Below, piece after piece: positions 37,969-47,075 of a stretch of 64,000 nt of DNA. Below the pieces are notes generated by a model. It had not been told where the DNA came from, searched no databases, and saw only the letters and a list, made by a program, of their open reading frames with translations. Where the stretch lies: positions 186,001-250,000 of the forward strand of contig NZ_AFXZ01000067.1 in NCBI RefSeq assembly GCF_000224335.1, given 5' to 3'. Numbering within the stretch: the stretch's first letter is position 1; every line of letters starts with the position of its first letter. Both the position numbers and the translations under genes were made by a program. The stretch is from Bizionia argentinensis JUB59 (GTDB taxonomy: Bacteria > Bacteroidota > Bacteroidia > Flavobacteriales > Flavobacteriaceae).

Positions 37969-37986
37969 TTCCCGTTTTCACGGGAA
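37969..37986 (+). promoter_or_regulatory. Hairpin in the ferredoxin leader
   Basis: TTCCCG TTTTCA CGGGAA forms a 6-bp G+C-rich stem ending 6 bases before the ferredoxin ATG at 37993. It could limit ribosome access or be a short interspersed repeat. Confidence 0.5.
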
Positions 37987-37992
37987 GAAAAC

Positions 37993-38325
37993 ATGGAGCA
38001 AGATATAAATATAACAATCATAGATCGCGAAGGCATTTCGCATACAATTGAAGCGCCAACCGATATGGCTATGAACCTTATGGAAGTTGTTCGAGTTTAC
38101 GAGCTGGCTCCAGAGGGAACTATTGGTATTTGCGGCGGCATGGCTATGTGCGCCAGTTGTCAATGCTATGTATTAAGCAATACACTATTGCCAGAAATGC
38201 AAGACGATGAAGAAGCGATGCTTTCCGAAGCTTTTTTTGTTAAAGATAATTCACGTTTAGGTTGTCAAATTCAGATGACACCGGCTATGGAAGGTTTGGA
38301 AGTTAAGTTGGCACCAGCTGAATAG
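37993..38325 (+). CDS. 2Fe-2S ferredoxin
   Basis: The 110-residue electron carrier is an adrenodoxin-type 2Fe-2S ferredoxin. Ligand cysteines are C47, C53 and C56 in GICGGMAMCASCQC (C-x5-C-x2-C) and C91 in RLGCQIQM. It probably takes electrons from the flavoprotein reductase encoded upstream and may feed Fe-S assembly or other reductive enzymes. The usual long acidic helix (MQDDEEAMLSEAF) is present. Confidence 0.96.
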   Translation: MEQDINITIIDREGISHTIEAPTDMAMNLMEVVRVYELAPEGTIGICGGMAMCASCQCYVLSNTLLPEMQDDEEAMLSEAFFVKDNSRLGCQIQMTPAMEGLEVKLAPAE

Positions 38326-38775
38326 ATTTATTGGTCTGAAATCAAGTTAAAAATATGTGCTTTATGGCATCTCGCTTTAGCTTCTAAAAAGTTTTGAGAC
38401 TAATTTTACGAATTTCAAAAATTCACTGGTTCCTTGAAAGAATCGGCGCAAATCATTTTCTATAAATTTAACCAATGCTACAGATTTCAGTCTGTTTTAA
38501 AAATCTATGGACTAAAGTTTCCTAGTGATTTATTTATCAGGGAGCATTCTAAAAACAGACCTCACAGGTTTTAATCCCGAAACGTCGGGACTGTGAGGTT
38601 TTAGCAAGAGCCGAGAAGTCGTGGGATTTTAAAATAATGCAAAAGCATGTAAATCTAACTTTAATCTAGCAATTTTCAACTATAGTATACTCTCTTCTCT
38701 ATTCTTTAAAACATATGATTTTTATCGAGACGGTCTAGCTTCTTCTTATAGATTCTTATTTCATATTTAGAAAAA
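38326..38775. other. Non-coding gap with a compound hairpin
   Basis: No gene was recognised. At 38559-38599 an outer 9-bp stem ACCTCACAG / CTGTGAGGT encloses a second perfect stem TCCCGA / TCGGGA; a short T run follows. It may be a REP-like element or a terminator for the ferredoxin transcript. The rest is A+T-rich. Confidence 0.6.
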
Positions 38776-39675
38776 CTAGCCCCCCTCATAATCCAATAAC
38801 TTCCGCGGCCCTTCCAATAAAACACGCACCACTTTCAGCGTGCCATCATCGGTTGTTGCAATCTGCCATTTAATAAGTGCAATTTCACCATTTTCAATTT
38901 CAATGCCTGTTATGCTTCGTGGGAAAACACAAGAACCATCATTAAAAAAAGCAATATCGTCTGTTTCTGGAAAACGCGGCCTGTGGGTGTGTCCGACAAT
39001 AGTCACCATATTATTTTTACTAATAATCCAGTGTTTCAAGAGTTTTTCAATGCGCATTAATTCCATACGATTTTTTGCCGGACTTGTCGGGTTCGAAATC
39101 CCCATAACATTGAGTGGTTTCCAAAGTACGCGAACTAAAAACCGACTCCACTTCCAAAAGGTATAATTCCACCAATCGGCTTGATGTCCATGGGTTAAAA
39201 ATAATTCCTGATGGTTTTCAGTATGCTTTAATATCAGCGCCTCATTAATAGTAATGTCTGTAAACAACGCTTCCTTTTTTCCAGTAATAGGCTCAAAATA
39301 GGTAGAAAGATGTTTTTTTACATAATCAGGATCCTTATAAGCCATATCGTGATTACCATAGAGAATCTGCAGCCTATTATTTTTATGGAATTCCTTGAGT
39401 AATAGATACACATGTTTATGCGCTTCAAAAATAGTTTTAAAGTTTCGATGTTCCCAAAGTTCATCGCCATCACCTAATTCAATATATGTGAAACCTTCCG
39501 CGTAATAATGTTTTAAAGCGTGAAAATAAGTGTTTGCATTGTTTGCAAAATCGTCAGCAAAACTATTATCACCTCTATGCACATCGCTAAACAATACAAA
39601 TTTACTCGTATTATCAAAATCAATGATTTTGGCTTCTTTATAAGCGCGGTCTAAACGTTTTTTACTGGATAGCAT
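38776..39675 (-). CDS. Metallophosphoesterase
   Basis: The 299-residue calcineurin-like phosphoesterase has the metal motifs KFVLFSDVHRGD, IELGDGDELWEH, ILYGNHDM, LTHGHQADWWN and TIVGHTHRPRF in order, so the dinuclear metal site looks complete. There is no signal peptide, which suggests a cytosolic enzyme. The Trp-rich segment after GHQAD is unusual in the wider superfamily and may shape a lipid or nucleotide pocket, as in UDP-diacylglucosamine hydrolase-like enzymes. The substrate is not known. Confidence 0.9.
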   Translation of the reverse strand: MLSSKKRLDRAYKEAKIIDFDNTSKFVLFSDVHRGDNSFADDFANNANTYFHALKHYYAEGFTYIELGDGDELWEHRNFKTIFEAHKHVYLLLKEFHKNNRLQILYGNHDMAYKDPDYVKKHLSTYFEPITGKKEALFTDITINEALILKHTENHQELFLTHGHQADWWNYTFWKWSRFLVRVLWKPLNVMGISNPTSPAKNRMELMRIEKLLKHWIISKNNMVTIVGHTHRPRFPETDDIAFFNDGSCVFPRSITGIEIENGEIALIKWQIATTDDGTLKVVRVLLEGPRKLLDYEGG

Positions 39676-40544
39676 TTAGTAAATGTAAACAAAAAAGTAA
39701 GAAACTAGCTTGTTGGCAGATGGGAAAATACAGGCTAAAGGGGTCTGCGTTATTGTGTGTTAAGTAAATGTCTGTGGTATTCATCTGAAGTCATAATTTA
39801 AAACGAATGACGGGTTAATCACCCTGTCTACCGACGGGTAGACAGTCTAAACGGCTAAAAAAGGTATGAGGTTTATTCGTCTAATTTTTAGTTGCATTTC
39901 CAGTCACAATTTCAAAATTCTAAACGATTTTAATATGCCAGTTCAGCTATTTTTAGAAACATCAAACTATATAACGAATTGAGCTATAAAGGTTCAAGGG
40001 AGTTATGACTAAAATTCTGTGAATATTCCTGAATAAGATTAAGGAACTGGCTTGCTTGGCGTAGTCATTTTCTTTAAATGGTTTTAATTTCCTACCTGCT
40101 GAAAGGCAAGTTTGGTTCTTTTTGTATTAAGGAGAAAGAATGAATAAAAAAGAATGTGTAGTAAATAACAAAACATAATTGATTTTAAATTTTATATTTA
40201 TTTTAGAAAGTATGATATTGAATGAAGTTTCGGAAAACAGCACTTATATTTGAAGATGAAAGTTTAGGTGCATAATAACTTTTAAGCCCAACCTATGGAA
40301 GTTATATCTAATTACTTGAACAATTCAAGTGTTTTTTAAAAATGGTGTTAAATTCAAAATATAAAATTATTGCAAATAGGTTTATTAAAAAACTATTTTA
40401 GTCAAACTCTTTATTTTACGGGTAATGGTAAATCCACTAATTAAAACTTATTACGTTTCATGGTAAGAGCTTATTTTAATTGGATGGTTTTTAGACAAAA
40501 GATTTAATTTAATCTAACATTTAAAACTTTTTGGTAGGCAAAAT
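39676..40544. other. Long non-coding gap at the edge of the eroded polysaccharide locus
   Basis: Stop codons are dense in all frames and no protein family is recognised. It holds the palindrome at 39824-39845 and, at about 40093-40130, a degenerate CCTGC element followed by TTTGGTTCTTTT. The same order (palindrome, then TTTGGTTCGTTTT) occurs at 43246-43280, so it is a two-part repeat. Confidence 0.55.
39824..39845. repeat. Palindromic repeat, CCTGCC-like family
   Basis: CTGTCTACC (39824-39832) pairs with GGTAGACAG (39837-39845) across a GACG loop. It is a variant of the palindromes at 13709 and 57348. Confidence 0.65.
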
Positions 40545-41505
40545 GCACCTAAAATTATAGCTATAAGTAAGGCGAAAATTCGTCTAACGGCATCCAATGA
40601 CCGAACCTCTCATAAAGGCATAGTAACCATTATTTAAGTTGTTGGTGCTTTACAGGCCTGCTGCTAACACTCTATATGTCCTTTAATGTTTGCTGATTAT
40701 AGCCAAATAATTAATTCATTAATTTTTAATATTTTTGCTCTCATTTTGTTGCTAATTGGTGTTCCGGACGAGATTATCATTTTAGCAATAAAGAAAAAAT
40801 CCTCTTACAACTCTTAATTGCTTTAATATCGATACTCGAAATCAGTATCTACATTCATTCTTTTGCGTGCCTGTTTACTATTAATGATTTACCAACAATA
40901 TTCGCTATTATCTCTACGGTCTTTGTTACTGTTTTAGGTATTAATAGCTACAATTTAATTGACGGTTTAGCTGGTTAGTTGGGTTTTATTGCATGTGGTG
41001 TTATGGACTTAATTTTCTTTTTTTAGGAATCACTTCCTTTATTGCGGCTTGTCTTTATCATTTGTCGGAGATTTAATAGAGTTCTTAATTACTAATTCTT
41101 CTCGCAAACGCAAAATGTTTCTTTGCGATATCCGATGTATGGTTTTTGATTTTGTATGGGTATATCAAATGGTTTAATATTAAATTTCTGAAGATCCAGA
41201 ATTCACAGTGTTTAAAAATGCACAATTTTTATCTTATCCTTTGTTTGAAACTCGACATGTATTTATAATTATATTTAAGAATAAATAAAGTCCTTTTATG
41301 GCGGACAAAAGCCATAAAGATCATCGTTTATTGGAATTTGATTTCCAACATAAATAAGCGATTTTAATAATTACATTTTATACGGTTTGGATTAAGACCC
41401 CAGTATTTCTTTAAAATGATTTGCCTATAGCTTATAGTCTTTGCCATCTTTTTACCCGTAAGTATTTTAATGGTTATAACTCCTTTTCTAATAATAGAAG
41501 TTTAA
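40545..41505 (+). pseudogene. Decayed WecA/MraY-type undecaprenyl-phosphate sugar-1-phosphate transferase
   Basis: Three frame segments with in-frame stops spell a glycosyltransferase family 4 protein in the right order: APKIIAISKAK with ASNDRTSHKG, DYSQIINSLIFNIFALILLL (frame of 40545), then QLLIALISILEISIYIHSF and VTVLGINSYNLIDGLAG plus stop (40802-40978), then SFVGDLIEF, SSRKRKMFLCDI and SPFMADKSH (frame of 41058). In working enzymes these are NLIDGxDGLAG, FLGDTGSM and HIHHR. The catalytic NLIDG motif has lost three codons and GDTGS is mutated, so the gene is dead. It would have started surface-glycan synthesis on undecaprenyl phosphate. Confidence 0.88.
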
Positions 41506-41701
41506 CTTGTTTAGATGTTAAAACAACAATTGTAGAATGTTTTTAAAGTTTAAAGCTCTTTTTAAACAAATTAATACAGAGAAATTGTTTATTTTTAATG
41601 CCTTATGAATTCAGTCTTTACAATCAAAGTGAAGTGGTCCTAATGCTGCATTACACATTAAGGATTAAAAAATATACTCATAAAAGGTTAAAACATATAA
41701 A

Positions 41702-42979
41702 ATGAAAATAGCTGTCATCGGATTAGGTTACGTAGGATTACCATTAGCGCGATTATTTGCCACCAGATACCCAGTTATTGGTTTTGATATAAACCAACAT
41801 CGTATTGCTGAATTACAAAACGGACATGATAGCACATTGGAAGTGGATGATGCTGACCTGCAAAAGGTTTTATTGCAGAAATCAGTAGAAACAGATAGTG
41901 CTAACGGCTTATTTTGTACCAATCAGTTGGAAGCTATTTCCGATTGTAACTACTACGTGGTAACCGTTCCAACGCCCGTAGATAAGAATAACCGCCCCGA
42001 TTTAACACCTTTATATAAAAGCAGTGAAACCGTTGCCAGCGTTTTAAAAATAGGCGATACCGTTATTTATGAATCTACCGTATATCCTGGTGTTACTGAA
42101 GAAGAATGCGTGCCTGTTTTAGAAAAACATAGCGGCTTAAAATTCAATGTTGATTTCTTTGTGGGGTATTCTCCAGAACGTATTAATCCAGGTGATAAAG
42201 AGCATACAGTGGAAAAAATATTAAAAGTCACTTCGGGTTCAACACCAGAAGCGAGTGTGAAAATAGACCAACTATACAAATCCGTAATTACAGGAGGAAC
42301 CCATTTAGCACCGAGTATAAAAGTAGCGGAAGCGGCCAAAGTCATTGAGAATTCACAACGTGATATTAATATTGCTTTTGTAAATGAACTGGCAAAAATA
42401 TTTAATCGGATGGATATCGATACCAAAGCGGTATTAGAAGCTGCCGGCACCAAATGGAATTTTTTACCCTTCAAACCAGGATTAGTCGGCGGACACTGTA
42501 TTGGAGTGGATCCGTATTATTTAGCACAAAAAGCACAAGAATTAGGCTATCACCCAGAAATTATTTTAGCAGGTCGTCGTATGAATGATTCTATGGGCGC
42601 GTATGTAGCTTCAGAAGTAGTGAAACTCATGCTGCAAAGCGATTTAAAAGTAAAAGGCTCCAAGATTTTAATTTTAGGAATTACTTTTAAAGAAAACTGT
42701 CCAGATGTTCGTAACACCAAAGTCGTAGATGTCGTTCGCGAATTAAAACAATACGGCGCCGATATTTGTATTTACGATCCCTTGGCCAATCCAGCACAAG
42801 TGGCTCACGAATACAACCTAACCACCACACAAAAATTGCCAACAGGCCCGTATGATTCTATTGTTTTAGCGGTAGCCCATAACGAGTTTTTAAGTTTAGA
42901 TTTAGAAGCTATAAAATCGGATAAAGGAATTATCTATGATGTAAAAGGCGTGTTACCAAATGCCTGCGGAACGCTGTAA
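41702..42979 (+). CDS. UDP-N-acetylhexosamine dehydrogenase (WecC/TviB/WbpA type)
   Basis: The 425-residue enzyme oxidises C6 of a UDP-HexNAc, such as UDP-GalNAc, UDP-GlcNAc or UDP-ManNAc, to the uronic acid with two NAD. It has the Rossmann motif [19 protein letters not shown], the substrate-binding block [20 protein letters not shown], the catalytic cysteine in [19 protein letters not shown], and the C-terminal UDP-binding [17 protein letters not shown]. Dead and frameshifted sugar genes surround it, so its product may no longer be used in a complete pathway. Confidence 0.93.
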   Translation: MKIAVIGLGYVGLPLARLFATRYPVIGFDINQHRIAELQNGHDSTLEVDDADLQKVLLQKSVETDSANGLFCTNQLEAISDCNYYVVTVPTPVDKNNRPDLTPLYKSSETVASVLKIGDTVIYESTVYPGVTEEECVPVLEKHSGLKFNVDFFVGYSPERINPGDKEHTVEKILKVTSGSTPEASVKIDQLYKSVITGGTHLAPSIKVAEAAKVIENSQRDINIAFVNELAKIFNRMDIDTKAVLEAAGTKWNFLPFKPGLVGGHCIGVDPYYLAQKAQELGYHPEIILAGRRMNDSMGAYVASEVVKLMLQSDLKVKGSKILILGITFKENCPDVRNTKVVDVVRELKQYGADICIYDPLANPAQVAHEYNLTTTQKLPTGPYDSIVLAVAHNEFLSLDLEAIKSDKGIIYDVKGVLPNACGTL

Positions 42980-43389
42980 AGTTGTTAGTTGTGGAGTCGC
43001 AGTGTTCAGTTTCATTCACAGCATTAAAAAGGCATTAGGTTTGAGGTATTAGGTTTATTATCGTAGTTTAATAAGATCTTAAACCATTTTAATAAAACTG
43101 CCAAATGGCCTACTTTTCGTTTTCGTAGCAAAATAAATAAAAGATTTAGCTTATGGCAGAGGAGGATGGCCTAGCGCAGTGGTTGCCATCCGCAGGAAAA
43201 GACTTGTATGCCGTTTTCAAGAAAACTAAAATCAGCCTGGATTTTCCGGCCTGACGGTAGGCAGGTTTGGTTCGTTTTTTCATCAATGAAATTGAAGATT
43301 CACGAACACTAACAATAAAACAATAGGTGCGTGAGTAAAAAAATGAACATTAAGAATAACTATACAATTATAATTCAAGCTAGAAATAC
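42980..43389. other. Non-coding gap with palindromic repeats
   Basis: No gene was recognised. GGATGGC / GCCATCC (43164-43170 with 43185-43191) forms a 7-bp stem. A degenerate copy of the CCTGCC palindrome (CCGGCCTGACGGTAGGCAGG at 43246-43265) is followed by TTTGGTTCGTTTT, as near 40093. Confidence 0.6.
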
Positions 43390-44396
43390 ATGAATTTAGA
43401 CCCATTTAAAAATTTAAAAAACAAAAGCATATTAGTAACAGGAGGAGCAGGCTTCATCGGCTCCAACCTTTGCGAAACCCTATTGCAAATAAATGCAAAA
43501 GTAACCTGTCTCGATAACTTTGCTACAGGCCACCGCCACAACATCCAACCTTTTCTAGAAAACAAAAACTTCACGCTAATTGAAGGCGATATCCGCGATT
43601 TAGAAACCTGTCAAAAAGTTTGTAAGGGTCAAGATTTCATATTACACCAAGCAGCATTAGGTTCCGTACCACGATCCATTGCCGATCCCATTACCACCAA
43701 CAACGTCAACATTGGTGGTTTTTTAAATATGCTTGTTGCAGCACGTGACAATAAAGTAAACCGATTCATTTACGCTGCCAGTTCCTCAACTTATGGGGAT
43801 TCTGAAGCTTTGCCAAAAGTGGAAGAGATTATAGGCAAACCTTTATCACCGTATGCTATTACTAAATACGTGAACGAGTTATACGCCGAGAATTTTTTCA
43901 ATACTTTCGGACTAAATACCATTGGTTTACGCTATTTTAATGTCTTTGGCAGACGTCAAGACCCTAATGGTGCGTACGCAGCAGTAATCCCCTTATTTGT
44001 AAAACAATTTATGAGTCACGAAAGCCCAATTATTAATGGGGATGGAAGTTTTTCCCGCGATTTCACCTACATCGATAACGTGGTGCAAATGAATTTACTC
44101 GCCATCACCACCACCAATAATGCTGCCCTCAACCAAATTTATAATACTGCGGTGGGAGATCGTACCACTTTGGTACAATTAACCGACTTACTAAAAAAAA
44201 CTTATTAAAATACGACTCTAAAATAGTAGATGTTAATATCGTTCACGGGCCAAGCCGTCAAGGTGATATTCCGCATTCATTGGCTTCTGTAGAGAAAGCC
44301 AAACGCTTATTAAATTATGAGCCCAGCCATACTATTGATAATGGGATTGAAGAAGCTGTAGAATGGTATTGGGGGAATTTGAAAATAGATTCTTAA
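43390..44396 (+). pseudogene. UDP-GlcNAc 4-epimerase-type gene with a one-base frameshift
   Basis: The first 272 residues are an extended short-chain dehydrogenase of the WbpP/TviC group: [28 protein letters not shown], and YAITK for the YxxxK pair. The frame then ends at a TAA at 44206-44208. The run of eight As at 44193-44200 needs nine to continue as [16 protein letters not shown] and on through SRQGDIPHSLASVEKAKRLL to a normal stop at 44394. The lost part is the substrate-binding C terminus. It may be a true frameshift in a decaying locus or a homopolymer sequencing error like that in leuS. Confidence 0.88.
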
Positions 44397-45181
44397 GTAT
44401 AATTATAAAGTAATTTAGATGTGAAGCTTAAAGATTTATTTTAAAGGTAAAAAAGAATAAGTCCTTTTGTAAACTTTCGTGTCATTATCTTTATTCCAAT
44501 TAGTTTGGAGGCCATTAATAAAGGTAATACTATAACTAGTTTCAAGAAATTTCAAAAATCACTTTTTATAAATGGAAAGTTTTATTTCATATTAAATATG
44601 CTTATTATAAGCCAGTTAGAAAATACAGATTACGATTATTGAATTTATAAAACGAGCAATTTGTGACGCAATACTGCATATTTATATCGTATTTAGTATA
44701 ACAATATGTTCATACAAAACAAACCTCTGCGAGATTGCCGAGTCTTTAAATGCGTGTCATACCTTTAAAAAAAACAGTATTTTCTTTTGTGTAAGCTAGT
44801 AATGAGATTCCTTTGTAATCTGCTTTTAATTAATATAGACCAAAAAACTGCAAAAGAAAAATCAAAATTCAATCCTGTTTCTACCGTTTTTCAATACATT
44901 ATTACAAATTTAAACTATTGCTTTTACAAAAATTATACTAGCAGACAAGCCTGCCAAAAATATATTTCAAAATTTGGAATGAAGGTATCGTAAAAATTTA
45001 GATGGTTTGATCGAGCAAAATCTTTAGAGGAATTCACAAAATTCAGGAATGAATGATAATTTAGATATAGTTTCGTAATATAGGGTTTTACGGTTGTTTT
45101 CGCTTCCAATGGAAAAAATGGATGTAAAAATGTATTAGAAATCACTAATTAAGTCATTAAACTAAACACTTTTAAAAAGAA
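44397..45181. other. Non-coding gap inside the polysaccharide locus
   Basis: No recognisable gene. Short open stretches exist (for example 44787-44993 on the plus strand, ending YTSRQACQKYISKFGM), and the spacing suggests one lost gene between the two epimerases, but I cannot name it. Confidence 0.45.
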
Positions 45182-46270
45182 ATGAAAGCTATAACTCTAG
45201 TGGCAGGAGCCAGACCAAACTTTATGAAAGTAGCACCCATAATCCAAGCTATTTCCGAAGTCCAAAATCAAGGTGTTGAGATATCATATCGTTTAGTTCA
45301 CACCGGACAACATTATGATAAGGAAATGTCTGGAAGCTTTTTCGAACAATTGGAAATTCCTGAACCTCATGTTAATTTAGGCGCTGGTGGCGGTACTCAA
45401 GCCGAGCAAACTGCTAATATTATGGTGCGCTTTGAACAGGAATTAATAGCCAACCCTTGCGATTTGGTGTTGGTAGTTGGTGATGTTAACTCGACTATGG
45501 CTTGTAGTATAACAGCTAAAAAAATGAATATTAAGGTAGCACATGTGGAAGCTGGTATTCGCTCTGGCGATTTATCAATGCCAGAGGAAATAAACCGTAT
45601 GATAACAGATGCTATTGCCGATTTGTTTTTTACAACATCCGAATTAGCTAACACCAATTTACGTCAAGCCGGTATTTCCGATGACCGAATTCACTTCGTG
45701 GGAAATACCATGATTGATACCCTACTAAAACAACGTCCAAACTTTAAAGCACCACCAATATGGTTAAAATTAAAGCTTTCCAGACAAAAATATATCGTTT
45801 TAACGCTTCACCGTCCAGCAAATGTGGATGAAGCCTCAAGGCTAAGAGCTATGCTCGATGAAATTATAGATAATACCGAAGGTATGCCATTGGTCTTCCC
45901 AATGCATCCACGAACGGCAAAAATTTTAGAAGACTTAAATTTTAGACACGATTGTTTGCACATGATTGAACCGTTAAGCTATTTAGAATTTAATTTTTTA
46001 GTAGAAAATGCCAAAGCCGTAATAACCGATTCAGGAGGAATAACTGAAGAAGCGTCGATAATGGGAGTGCCTTGTTTAACCTTAAGAGACAGCACCGAGC
46101 GACCAGAAACCATCTCTTTAGGTACAAATGAATTAGTAGGAACAAACCCCGAGAATATAAAACCTTATTTACAACGTCTTTTCGCCGGGAACTGGAAAGT
46201 AGGAAGCAAAATCCCAATGTGGGATGGAAAAACAGCCCGACGGATTGTTGAGGTGCTTCGTGTAAATTGA
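45182..46270 (+). CDS. wecB: UDP-N-acetylglucosamine 2-epimerase (non-hydrolysing)
   Basis: The 362-residue GT-B-fold enzyme interconverts UDP-GlcNAc and UDP-ManNAc. It has the N-terminal VAGARPNFMKVAPI, VHTGQHYDKEMS, VVGDVNSTMAC, HVEAGIRSGDLSMPEEINR and ITDSGGITEEASIMGVPCLTLRDSTERPE, so the UDP and active-site residues appear complete. Its product would feed the dehydrogenase at 41702 to make UDP-ManNAcA. The reading frame is intact, unlike its neighbours. Confidence 0.96.
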   Translation: MKAITLVAGARPNFMKVAPIIQAISEVQNQGVEISYRLVHTGQHYDKEMSGSFFEQLEIPEPHVNLGAGGGTQAEQTANIMVRFEQELIANPCDLVLVVGDVNSTMACSITAKKMNIKVAHVEAGIRSGDLSMPEEINRMITDAIADLFFTTSELANTNLRQAGISDDRIHFVGNTMIDTLLKQRPNFKAPPIWLKLKLSRQKYIVLTLHRPANVDEASRLRAMLDEIIDNTEGMPLVFPMHPRTAKILEDLNFRHDCLHMIEPLSYLEFNFLVENAKAVITDSGGITEEASIMGVPCLTLRDSTERPETISLGTNELVGTNPENIKPYLQRLFAGNWKVGSKIPMWDGKTARRIVEVLRVN

Positions 46271-46990
46271 TAAGGTATTCGTGAGGTTCTTTTAAGATTC
46301 ACAATTTGTGAATTTAAGTTGAAATAAAAAATAAAACAAACCTACGATTAGTCTTTATGTCTTCAGGCTACAACTTCTCTTCACCTGAAGAGAGGGGGCG
46401 GATATAGCTCTTTTAAATAAAAAATACAGCAAAATGTAAACTGCGACTTTTAACTATTAAATTAAACCTTAATTTTAAAAAACATCCCTGCCCATAATTC
46501 ATGACCTGTGAAATAACCTAAACAAAAAAGAATATAATTAGTATAAGACGCCCTTTTTTTAATGTTCATCTCTGTTATATTATAAAACCTAAACATGTTA
46601 TCTGTTCGAATTTAAAGCAGCAAGACGTCCTAATTGAATTATGTTTTAGATTGTTTATCTAGTGCGTTCAAAATGCCATTTTGCGTATGAGATAGACAGG
46701 GGTCGATATGCAAGACAATCACAGCAGTATTAGGATGTTTTTTTTACAACGTATTGTTTTTAGATGCGTTACCTGCTTCATCACTATAGACAATTTATTT
46801 AGCTTTAATCAATGGGTGATTAGAATATGCTTAACCAAATAGTTTATCGACTTTAAAAGATTAAGTCAGATTTTTATATCGAAGTCATAATCAGTTAACT
46901 GTTTAGTCGTGTTTTTAGCACTTCATAAAAGTACTCGAAACACCTGGATTCGGGAATTAAAGATTCAGTATGGTTAATCTCATAATTAAT
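46271..46990. other. Non-coding gap after wecB
   Basis: No intact gene. A minus-strand relic at 46639-46855 is listed separately. The remainder is A+T-rich; a CTTCTCTTCACCTGAAGAGAG inverted repeat near 46373-46395 was the only other structure seen. Confidence 0.5.
46639..46855 (-). pseudogene. Possible minus-strand gene relic, unidentified
   Basis: One minus-strand frame reads as protein-like sequence over about 70 codons with three internal TAA stops: KVDKLFG, AYSNHPLIKAK, IVYSDEAGNASKNNTL, then KKHPNTAVIVLHIDPCLSHT and QNGILNALDKQSKT. The composition is far more gene-like than the other frames here. I do not recognise the family. It could be the tail of a lost gene of the glycan locus. Confidence 0.35.
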
Positions 46991-47030
46991 AATAAAAAAA
47001 TGCTCCTCGATTATGAAGAGCATTTATTAT
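46991..47030 (-). terminator. Terminator of the acyl-CoA dehydrogenase gene
   Basis: AAATGCTC (46998-47005) pairs with GAGCATTT (47018-47025); on the minus strand a T run follows. Confidence 0.8.
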
Positions 47031-47075
47031 TACCGAACTCCCGTTCGAATTATAAGTTAAACAGAGCGTTTCGCA

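Noticed and set aside
39676-40544. Flippase or other membrane-protein remnant upstream of the dead transferase
   Set aside because: A few hydrophobic stretches exist, but no ordered motifs could be read in any frame.
44787-44993. A 68-residue plus-strand reading frame in the polysaccharide locus
   Set aside because: Low-complexity A+T-rich composition and no recognisable motif; kept only as part of a gap.
46373-46395. Inverted repeat CTTCTCTTCACCTGAAGAGAG considered as an operator or mobile-element end
   Set aside because: Single copy, short arms, no transposase remnant and no gene placed to be controlled by it.
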